A DNA stretch of 64,000 nt from Chondrosia reniformis (lineage: Eukaryota; Porifera; Demospongiae; Chondrillida; Chondrillidae): positions 2,048,501 to 2,112,500 of the forward strand of contig OX359196.1 of assembly GCA_947172415.1 (NCBI GenBank), written 5' to 3'. This document shows, piece after piece, positions 1-10,600 of this stretch. Both the position numbers and the translations under genes were made by a program. The notes under the pieces were generated by a model, which was not told the origin of the DNA, did not search any database, and saw nothing but the letters and a program-made list of their open reading frames with translations. Each line of letters opens with the position of its first letter. Position 1 is the stretch's first letter.

Positions 1-60
1 TCTTCCATCTCCAAGTGTTCATCCTCTGATAGTTCCCAGTCGCTATCAGAGTCAATTTCT
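1..60 (-). other. Possible further minus-strand exon (acidic)
   Basis: On the minus strand an open stretch reads D-S-D-S-D-W-E-L-S-E-D-E, preceded by a possible acceptor (ctaag, bases 65-61, or ctaagag). The phase-1 end of the selenoprotein H exon at 624 would join it in frame. It does not resemble the usual selenoprotein H C-terminus, so it may be a lineage-specific tail, an alternative exon or part of another gene cut by the window edge. Confidence 0.3.
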
Positions 61-80
61 CTTAGTACAAATGAAGCATT

Positions 81-620
81 GTGTGTTTTTGCCATTTTTG
101 TTTAGTGTATACTGTTATTTTAAATTATTGTGTGTCCAAACTTCTGCAAGTCTACAGAGTAAGGAATAGCTCAATTTTAGAAACATTTCGAAGCAGTATA
201 ATGTTTATATATGGCCGTGCATACATTCTTTCAAAAATCGTCAAACAAAAAGGTTCTATGGAAGCTTTATTTACTTAACAACATTTGTGCAAAGTTTCAG
301 TGTATCCATATGATCCAAAAATGGCTCCTAAATGTTCGTGCCACAAATGTGGTCTTCAGTCGATAACGCATTTGCATTCATATATGCATGACTTTATGAG
401 ACTATATACGTACGTATGCATATATATACATAGGTAGACTAGTATTTAATTACAAAGAAATCTTAATTCAGGTCTGCAAACAAAATGAGGTCAGGCTGCC
501 ACACAGCAAATTTAGAGCCAAGTTCAGTTTTTTTATAAATGGCACTGAATATCAAGTTACGTAGCTAACCTTAGGTTTAAAAATAAAGTCACGACTACCC
601 TAAGACAGCTATAGGCAGCT
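81..620. other. Intron or non-coding sequence left of selenoprotein H exon 2
   Basis: No exon with good splice signals was recognised on either strand. The sequence contains TACGTA-type motifs (around 405-425). It probably lies inside the selenoprotein H gene. Confidence 0.4.
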
Positions 621-623
621 TAC

Positions 624-954
624 CATCATCTGAGGAAACCAGAGTGCACTCAAAACTTTTGCTTCGTGGCTTTTTTGGATTTATTTCTACCTTGGCTTTG
701 TCAAAAGCTGCCTTTAATTCTTCTGACAGAGCATTGGCATGTTTTTTGTATACGGATCATGAATTACTAATTAGGAAAATACCAATTATGACAATTATTT
801 GATTGAATAAATATCTACATTAAAACTGTAAGCGTATATTTACACACCATCTTTCTATTATAAATTTCAATTGGACTTCATCAGAACAGGTAGCTTTGCT
901 GATCTTGGGGTCAGACGCTTGCGCTTTGTTAGACGCTTTCCTTTTCCCGGGCAT
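624..954 (-). CDS. SELENOH: Selenoprotein H, 5' exons with in-frame TGA (Sec); partial, continues off the left edge
   Basis: Exon 1 runs 954-848 (ATG at 954, 35 codons plus 2 bases) and exon 2 runs 766-624. Joining them gives the N-terminal Lys/Arg-rich stretch MPGKRKAS, then a strand ending FIIER, then C-N-S-[TGA]-S-V-Y, with the TGA at 757-759. Known selenoprotein H (nucleolar thioredoxin-fold redox protein) has IEHC-x-x-U-x-VYGRNA at this point. The rest of exon 2, with ANALSEEL and INPKKPRSKSFECTL, aligns with the family's ALSQAL and VNPTKPRRGSFEVTL. Both splice sites are canonical (gt at 847/846 and 623/622; ag before 766) and phases agree. The family's C-terminal WTGIKKGPPRKLKFP block is not seen, so the 3' end and any SECIS element must lie beyond base 1. 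A gene finder would take the TGA as a stop. I am confident of the family. Confidence 0.86.
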
Positions 955-1050
955 TTTTAATTATCTGAGCATGCGCATTGCACAATGTATTTCTAATTAT
1001 TGCTCACTGTAGGCGGCAAACGTTAAATTCAAAGTGCACATTTATCCAAA
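955..1050. promoter_or_regulatory. Shared divergent promoter region
   Basis: Only 96 bases separate the minus-strand selenoprotein H ATG (954) from the plus-strand ATG at 1051. Both genes must therefore use overlapping promoter sequence and short 5' UTRs. The interval carries a tgcgcattgcac-like palindromic stretch (about 972-983). No TATA box was recognised. Confidence 0.55.
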
Positions 1051-3090
1051 ATGAGAAAGTTGTGGCTTTCTAAAGAAGACTTTGAGCTATTTTACCATGA
1101 AATAGGACCCTTTGATTTTGAGTTTTTCAGAACGCACGTGGAAACGTTTAAGAGGATGTGGAGGGAGCAGGTTAGTTGGGGAACAATCATAAACTGCCAA
1201 CTCCGAAGATTGTTTCTGCCAATTTTCGTAGCTCACCAAGATTCCCGGATGCCCCGTGGATAAGAAAGAGAAGACCGTATCCTCTTACGAAAATCGATAG
1301 TTATTGTGTATGTTCTAGTCATGCAAATAGGAAAATAGTATTTTGTTCATAATACTTGTAAGCTGGAGTTTTGAACATTGCCTACGTTGGATTTGTCTTT
1401 AAGTGTTCCCTGTTTTCTTGTTCTGTAGACCAAACGTTTCTGGAAACTGTTTCTTGAGTCATTTGAAGATTTTATGTGGACACATGGATCTCTAAAGGAT
1501 TTACCCAAAACATTATCTGTGAGCATGCACTTGTAACATTCATTTTAGAGGGCAGAAAAACTATACCTTAAAAATTGCTATTATTAGAGAAGTACAATTA
1601 TTTGTTTACATGTTAAGGTGCTTTTTTAGATGGTTAGATGGCAATTAATTGTGGTTTCAGTGATACATACATTTGAAAGATAAGTATCGAATGATTTGTT
1701 CTACGTAGCTGCCACTTTAATGTATGTGCATATAGCCTAGACTTCCAGTTGTCAACAGATACATTGACTGCTTAAGGAGAGGATATTAGATGGGCACTTT
1801 TAATAGATAATACTATTCAACTGCCATTAATCCAACATTTAGAATTTTTGAAGGTTGTTAATGTTTCAGTTTGCCATTTATTGAACACATGTACGTACAT
1901 ACGTATTAATGTCTATGCTATACATTTGGGTATATAGAACACCCTTGCAACCAGCAATAAAGTTGAGCTTAGAGGGGTATTCAGATTTGTGGGGTTTAAC
2001 CATCCCCAATTTGTCATTAAAAGCTATTTGGCATAGACTCAGTCACCCTGATTGTTTGAGTACGTAATTTTTTATGCAGAGGCAATTGAACTCTTCTCCA
2101 CTTTGAAACTGGTTCAGCGGCAGATGTTGTTCACATTTTCATCAGTATACCAAGATCGTACTGTTAACAGATGTGTTTTGTATATGAGACTATAACTACC
2201 GTTTGGTGTCTTAGAATTCTGAAGTTCCTGATTTGTGAAGGTGTACAGTATTAATTGTTTTATACGTACGTACCTATGTCACAAATTACCTACACAAGTT
2301 ATTTGGTTTGAAGAGTTATGGCTTACCTAGGGTTTGTTGAGAGAAGTTTTAATAACGTAGGTTTCTATTTTCTACTAGCTATTTTTGGTGGAAGTAGACA
2401 AATAGGTGATGAAAGTTAAGTTATACAAGACAATGTATAAGAGAAAGTGAAAGCTAATTGTTACCATCCTACAACAGAGCACAATTGAAACTTTTTCAAT
2501 ATGACGGAATTACGTATGTACATATCTTTAGAAGACCCGTAACACCTACGTAGCACTTCCGTAATACGTTAACTACGTACTTTCTGTCTTACACTGTACG
2601 TACATCTAATCCATAATACATTGATAGAAAAAAGTCTTTTGAATACAGATAGGACACTTTGATTCTGTCGAATACGTAGCAGTAATTAATAAGCACTCCC
2701 CACATTAAATATGGCTACTGTGTAAGTGCGCTGGTAAAGTAAATATGTTCAGGCATATGTGAAGTGGGCTGTCATTTCAGATGTTGAATCTTTTGGTGTC
2801 AAAAATTGACCTTGGAGTGGTTTGTATAGAGTCCACTGCTATTTGTAATTCAGGTTGACAGGAATTATGATTGTCTGGGCTCACTTATCAGCCAATTGGA
2901 CTGTTTACAGCCCAAACAAAAGGGTATCTTGCCAAACACATCATCTAATAGACTCTTGGGGAATACTATGGTTTGCACAATTTATTGATTGGCAGTTTCA
3001 TCTACTGTTGCAAGCCTTACAATTTTCATGACTACACCCTTAAATGCGTACAATTTATCTAGAAAACCTATTAGTATGCCAAGTAGCTAC
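1051..3090 (+). CDS. Unrecognised multi-exon gene, 5' exons
   Basis: Proposed exons are 1051-1170, 1429-1518, 2781-2853 and 2996-3090. All are bounded by gt/ag and keep a single reading frame (phases 0, 0, 1, 0). The first two are the strongest: charged and aromatic residues (MRKLWLSKEDFELFYHEIG, then TKRFWKLFLESFEDFMW) look like amphipathic helices. Exons 3 and 4 add hydrophobic sequence (STVASLTIFMTTPL) that could be a membrane segment; the donor after 2853 is weak. I do not recognise the family. Open stretches at about 3700-4042 may be further exons, and the gene could even continue into the MYND gene that starts at 4685. The start at 1051 is the first ATG after the divergent promoter. Confidence 0.45.
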
Positions 3091-3699
3091 GTAAGTATGG
3101 TTGTAAAGTTTAATACTGGTGGGAGTCCTACAGGTTTCAGAGGTTCCCAGTTTACTAAGGTGCTTTATTGGTACAAGACAGAAAAAAGTTGACGTTACGT
3201 ATATGTGTATGCACCCACATGTCTTCTTATGGTTTATCTACGGGTGTAGTTTAATTTGCTATGCCCCTCTTATGGTTATCGCTACTGGCATATTGATTGA
3301 CTAGTTGAAATAATGAAAGACGTGTTAACCGTTCAGGATTCTCGCTTTTGGAGTACGTAATTGGCACTTCTCCTAGGTTCGATATTTAGTCAGAATCAAG
3401 GAATAGAACTCAAGAACGTCTAAGAAGGAGTTTACGAATTACGCAGCTCAAAAAGTACGTAGTTCCAATAAAGGTGAATTACATATACTCTTGTTGTTAT
3501 CACCTTAAAGTGGTTATTCAATCTATGGTAAGCAACTATATTACATACGTATGTACATATGTGTCTACGGACTTAGATATTTTTTTGATATCTACAGTTT
3601 TCAATATTTTTTTAACAGAAATGACTAAATACAGGATGGATATACATGACTTGCAAAATGAAATTTCTTTAAATACGTAATATACGTATATAAAAATGT

Positions 3700-4042
3700 A
3701 TATGCTTTTGCTACTTATCCTATTATGGATTTATCTATGGGCTTGGTCTTGTACCATATATTATTTCCATATGTGAAAAATGGACTATGCCTTCATTATT
3801 TATTTCCACCTTGCTGGGGTTTGGTTTAAGGAAGCTACACTGGAATAAGGAAAGAAAGTTGTATGAAAATAGTGACAAGTTGGTAGATGGCATTGTCCCA
3901 CTATTTAACAGTCTTAATCTTTACAGCATTGAGCAATAGCCTTCTGGGCTATTACTCACTTCCTTTTAATTACTTCTGGGTTGCTCAAGTAGGCAGGGAA
4001 CACATTTTGTCCTTTAACTTAGTCACCACATCATATCCGGTA
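3700..4042 (+). other. Candidate exons of uncertain membership
   Basis: An open stretch (about 3707-3867) encodes hydrophobic sequence including FIYGLGLVPYIIS and LLGFGLRKLHWNKERK. A 55-base intron (gtgaca to tctttacag, phase 1) would join it to a second stretch (about 3923-4042, LLGYYSLPFNYFWVAQ) ending at a gtacgt donor. No acceptor for the first piece was found and no domain is recognised. They could belong to the gene starting at 1051. Confidence 0.3.
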
Positions 4043-4684
4043 CGTATATATTAATATGGCAATGATCTCCCAGTGAAGATAAGACTTTGGTTACTTGGTT
4101 AGGTGTTATATCTCTATATCTTGTATTTAGCATGACGATGACTTTTAACGTTTTACAAGAGAACTGCACGACAGCTGACAATCCGATGACCACCTTTGTA
4201 GCTCAGAATTCTTTAGACCCTTACCTACTGCAACGTTAAATAATCGTACGATAACTTAGAGATTTATAAGTTAGAATCTTCGTCTAAAATATTATAGGTT
4301 TAAACCATAGTATAACTATATTATAAAGGGAACAAATATATATGGTAGGTATATATAGATTATGCAAGTGTTAATGGAAAAATGCAAAGTTAATGGAAAA
4401 TTCAGAGATATGCAAATTTTAAAAATGGCCGTAAAACAGGAGGACTTCTTTCCTTAGTGGTTTTAGTTGTAGAGTATTTGTTGCTCGAAATACTTGTTAC
4501 CTTCAAGCCACAAAAGTGGTTATCAGCGGTCTGGGGGTGGCGTTTACACTTTACCGCAGCAGGTAAAAGGTTAATCAGCTACGTATGTGTATGTATGTGT
4601 GTATGTCATTGCTCCTAGTTCTATTCTTTGTCAGTGTATCCAGTCTAACCTATGTATACTGTGACATTTACTATGTGTTGTAAC

Positions 4685-7600
4685 ATGGGAAACTTCATGT
4701 ATGACAGAAGACTTTGTTCTCCTGTTATTAAGGGTGAAGATGTACGAGGTATCGTTAATAAAGTATCTAAGCATATAAATGAACAATTTATAAATGGAAA
4801 AGTGGCTTCAGCCAAAAGTTTTATCTTAAATTCAGCATTAGTAGCACAGAATAAGCATGCCCTCCCATTAACTGAAAAGGTGAATACAGGTAAGTTTATA
4901 CATCCATTACTGTTACAATTACTTTTTAGTAATTTATTTTGAAAATTGCTTAATTGTTACAATTTGTTATGAATTTTGAAGATTATGAATTAGTTTCTGA
5001 ATTTTTTAAGGACAGAGTGTTTTTGTGCTTTTTTATTAGAGTGTGGTACGGCCTATACGTACATACGTACGTATGTGTGTAACCACTTCCACATAGGCAT
5101 TTCTATATGTATATGTATGTACGTACGTATGTACCATATTTTCAACTGATTTCATATTTCTTTTCCTTTTAGCAACTAATCCATTTTTTGTGAAGGAAAC
5201 AAGGTTAGTTACATTTTATTGATTCATAGAGAGATTTGTGTATTTGCTCTTATATATTTACTTTGATAAGGGTACTTGTTGTGTTCATAATGAATTGGTT
5301 ACAATTTGAGTATCAGCAGCACTTATTTTTAATCGAAGTACTATGTAAGACATTTTTTATTAAGACCTACAGGTTGAAACATCCTAATATTTTGATTAAT
5401 TAAAAGTGTTATTGATGCTCAAATTGTAACCAATCCATTACTTTGATATATACATACCTCCATACGAACATGCATACATACGTACATACAGTGTAAACTG
5501 GTTAACACGAAGTCGCTTTACACGAAATATTGTTTAACACAAATGATCCGCCCAGACCAGGTTATTTACTGTACTAAAATGTATTGTTTAACACGAAAAG
5601 TGCCTGTTAATGCGAAAGCCTGAAAGCGCTTTTAACTTTAAGATGGCAGTCGTGAAGAAGCAATGATTGTACGGAGAAGAGATTAACATCAAAAGGCTCT
5701 CCAAGTTGGAAATTTGTAAAACATGACATTGCCAATGTAACACTGTCCACATTTACGTTTAGGACTAAAGTCAAAATGGAAAACTCCAGCGCCAAGGGGA
5801 GTAGGAAGCAAAGCAGCCTATTCTGATATCGTCAAAGCTAACATGCCATAATATTAGGGCTAATACACGTACGTATGATTGCATTACTTTACATGTACGG
5901 AGATCTGATAACAAGAAATACGGTTAATGAGAAATGATTCAACTTGCACCATGGATTTCTTGTTAACCAGTTTTCACTGTATAGTCTACAGGGTTCTCCC
6001 TAGGCCTGTTTAGCGTGTTACTGCGCCACGCTACTTTTTTGTTGTCTTATTGTTAACATTCATTTTTTACTGTTAGTGTTGATTCTTGACATTGGCAGAA
6101 TATAGACTCACCTATGGTACATTTCACAAAAAAATTAACATTCTACACCCGTAGCCTTATCCGTCATACGCCCATAGCCGTAGCTGCCGTACGCCTGTAG
6201 CCGTAGATGTTCTACATCCGTACCAGTAGTTGTTGTACGCCCGTAGCCATAGCTGTCGTAAACCCGTATATTTACTTACGTATAGCTCTAGCCACACCCG
6301 TTGTGACAGCCGTATTATGTATGTACTGCTTTTGAATATTTCTATAACTATAAAACTACCTGATGTGTCTTTGTGTTGTTTATTATTGTTTCTCTCTTTG
6401 TTTTTTTGTTTGCTGTTTCAGTTTATGTTGTAGTGTATACTATGCTTATATACTCCTGTACTGTGGGGTAAAACATTTTAATGATTGTGTCTGGCTTATT
6501 ATCAATATTAATGCCAAACTTTAGCCTGCGCGTACTATTGGGCAATGGTGCCGCAGTAGTTATGCCACTCTCCTTTTTTTCCTGGGGAGAACCCTGAGTC
6601 TATATACATAGCTTTAGAAGATGGTGCAGGAGGTCTTCTCTTTGTTCTTTTACTTTACCGGTTCAGGTAGCTGTTTCTGTACTAGCATGTTAATTTCTGT
6701 ATCAACCAGTGTTGATGTTTCATTTTCACTCCTCATGTAGGGAAGCATTTAGATCGTTCTTTGGACAACCCACTGAAAGAGATACATTTATAAGGGTATG
6801 TTTCTGGTCAATCCCTGGTCAAAGCTGATATTTATTGACAGTGTGTGAGAAGTACAATAATGTGCATCTATCCTAATGGAATATTCTTGTTAGATATAAA
6901 GCCCCCCTTTCCTTGTATTTTCCCTGTTTCAGGTAAAGTCAAGTACAAAAATATCAGTTACCTAAACGACTGTTTTATTGTACGTATCTAACTTGCTTTT
7001 TAAATGGTTATTTTAAGAGATTAATCTATAGATTTGCTCAAAATATTTAAGGTTCTGTAATGTCACTTATGTATGTACCTGCGTATAGCTGGTTAAAGTA
7101 ATTCTTCTTGCCATAATGTGTATCTCACCTAATATTCCTGACTACACTTTTAGTTTTACTATAAAAATATTTACCAATTGATTAAATATTTCAATTACTA
7201 TACATACGTCATTGCTTGTATTACTTTGGAATATTCTATATATGTGCGTTCTTAGTTGAGCTAAGGGAATGGTAGATCAAAAATAACATACGTGTACTAC
7301 TAAATGTATGTAAATTCTCTTTAAGTGAGCATTCTCAAATTTTAACAAATTTGATGTGTTGCGTAGCTGGGTATAGGACTACACACATTGTGGATAGATC
7401 CTATCTTGTTTGAAAAATAAAGTAATGCTACTGAGTCCTGTTAACCATTTTAGTTGATTGTTTAATTATGACTTATTGATGACTTTAGACTTTACTGTAT
7501 GTGGAAACTGAACTTGCCATTCCTCTGTTATTGGCTTCTAATTATTATAGCACATGTATGTACGTAGTTTTCTAATTGCATTCTTGACTATCTACCTACG

Positions 7601-10600
7601 TACGTACATGCTACATCAAAAGCATCAAAACACAGATTTACCCAATTTTGTACAGTAACAGAAGCCCTTCTTTTGGCTTCTTTCCACATATCACTTTTGC
7701 CCGTTTATCTTGAGGTAGTCTCAGAGTGTTACCGTTTCACTTTCAAAAGTACACGTATGATAGATTTTGTAAACTTGTTTCATTACAGGATCTGCACCCC
7801 CTCCCATGTAATAGAATTTGTAATGGAATATGTTAATACGTACGTATAAACAGAATTTATGTTAAATGCTGTTTGAAATACTTTATACTTGATGAACATA
7901 TTGACAGAATTAAGGAGATAAATTCCCCGCAGAGGTCAAATGAATTTTGTCCAATTTGACCTTGGGTGTCAAATGTTGCTTGAAATTGCCATGATCACTG
8001 ATAATGCAATTATTCACAATTGGATAGGGAAGCTGTGTTAAGGAGTCTGTGAAGCTGAAATCTACATTTGCCTAAGACTTAGTCAATTCTCTTAGGTTTA
8101 GTTATATCTCTTAGAATTTAACTTTCAATTCACTATATACGTACATGTTTCTCTAATTAGAATAACTATCACCTCTGCATTAATGATAAGGTAAATAGCT
8201 GATAATGTAGTTAAATATTTTATATACGTAAGTACGTACGTATGTACTTTCTATTTATAGATACCTTTCATGATGGGTACGTATATTGTTGGCCTATATC
8301 ATTTAGCTAGTGTTTAGCATTACACATCCTGTATTTGATTACTCAAGTAAGAGTATCAAAGCAATTTTGACTTACCTACGTATGTACGTATAATAGTTAT
8401 TGTGCACATTTATGAATGGAATCAAGTGATACCTATCAAGTATGTATTTCATTTAATCAGTTGAGACTTAAAGTAATAAGACATAATACTCCATATCATA
8501 GTAAAGTTAGCTATTGTAATCATTTACAGAATCAGTCTATAGACATTGATAGTATAAAGTAAATTTTTAACAATATTTTGTTAATGTACAAACCTGATAC
8601 TAATTAAGGGATTAAAATGAGTCTCAGCAACACAATTTTATCAAATTTGGACATTTTAACCCAAAGGTCTTCATCAGCAATGAGGAGATGACTACAAACA
8701 AGGTTTAAATAGGAAAGGTGACAGGGAATGAGTAATGATGTAATGATGTAATGCCACATAATGAATTAAAGTAAAATACTGTGTTAGTTAATAATGTCAT
8801 TTCAAATTGGATCTAAATGTAATCCTGAGTCCATGTTGATACAGGGAGTCTTCTGAATCAGCATAGCTTCTTTAATCTTTCTCTTTAGTCTGTGGGTCTC
8901 CTGGGTTATGATGGTAGCTTGGTCCCATGCAATGTCATGTGAAGTATTCATAACATGAAAAGCTATAGAGTTGTTTGTGTCCATTCTACACACGGACCTC
9001 TTCAGGTTAAAACGTCCAAATTTGATAAAATTGTGTTGCTGCGACTCATTTGAATCCCTTTATTAATATGATTGCAACAAATAATCCGTATCATTTCAAA
9101 CCTGATACTGTAAAAGCAGTAATATTAGCACAGCATAATGTTAGCAGAATTAGCGATGTGATATCATTTGCTAACATTTATGGGCGCTAAAATGTTTGTT
9201 ATTACGCATGCCCTAATAAATCTTATTGTGGTAAAAGCGCTAAATGTAATGGACACTAATATTTCTGGTTTTACAGTGTCGAGTTTTTGTTCAAACTTTC
9301 CCTTTTATTGGATTTGTTTAGTTTGTTGTTGGTCTACCACTGTATTTAAAGTTTGCTGGAGGTGTTATAATAGCTCTTAAGAGATGGTTAGAAGCTGAAG
9401 AGATTAATGAAGATAATGAAAATGATGTAGAAAAGTACTTTATGTTTATCCACAAACCAGCAGTTCCGAAAATGAATTTTGACATAGATAAACTTCAACC
9501 CCAAAAGTCTACTAAGGAAACTATTAAAGGTAATCAACTATGCATGTACGTATGCATGTACGAGACAATTTTGATGAAACCAACCAAGTGCAACATTTGA
9601 AGCAATGATCAATCGATCATTCGTTGCTTTGTACATATGTAGTTGCATCATAATGGGGAAGTTTGTTAATTATTTCATGCATACTCTCTGTGTTTATTCC
9701 TTCTTTTGAAGAGGTGTCTATGGGTAAAAGCAAGATGGCTACATCTAAGGAATTACTTAATGCATCAGATAAGTGTCTCTCAGATGATCAAGATACAGTT
9801 TCCAAGAAGAAGGGAAAGCTACACGAATGCTTCTTCTGTCATTCTGAAGAAAAAACAGCAAAATCCTTTAAGAGATGTCAAAAGTAAAAATGATTTCAAT
9901 TACTTTGAATGTTCACTAACATATCTGCTATCATTCCTCACTTACCAGATGTAAGGGAAGTGCTATCCCACGTTACTACTGTAGCAAGGATTGTCAAGGT
10001 GAGACTGGGAAAACACTCTTTATGATTGTTTAATTTTCTGGCTAAGCTCAGTATCTTGCTTGTCCATAGTTGCCCTAACCACAGTATTGATATCTGTTGA
10101 GGTGCATGGTCAATCCACATCACAACTATCCGTATTTTGACATGCATTGAAGTATCTATAGATGTATTCCCTGTCACTATGGGTACTGTTCTCTAATAGT
10201 AAATGCAAATACAGCATAATATGTTGCTAGTTGTAATAGCCTGACTTGTATGGCAGATTCTGTTAATGTTTTGGTACTTTGCAGTATGTGTACGTACATA
10301 CGTATATATCAGATAGCTATTACATTGGTGGAATTTTCATATTCGCTATTTTGGCAATATACTTAACCACTAATTATTACACAGAAAATCATTTTCTGAC
10401 AATGACTGTAATTATGAATAAGTAGCCAGTTTGCCGGATTCCAAATTCCAAACATTCTCCCAAAGTTCACTCCTGTAAATGTTTACAGTTAAGTACATGT
10501 CAATTGGATTCTTCTTACTAACAGTGCCATCTCACATTACAGTAATGTTTCTTCTATGAATGTAACTATTTATAGCATTGCTATTAGGAAGCATTGTTCA

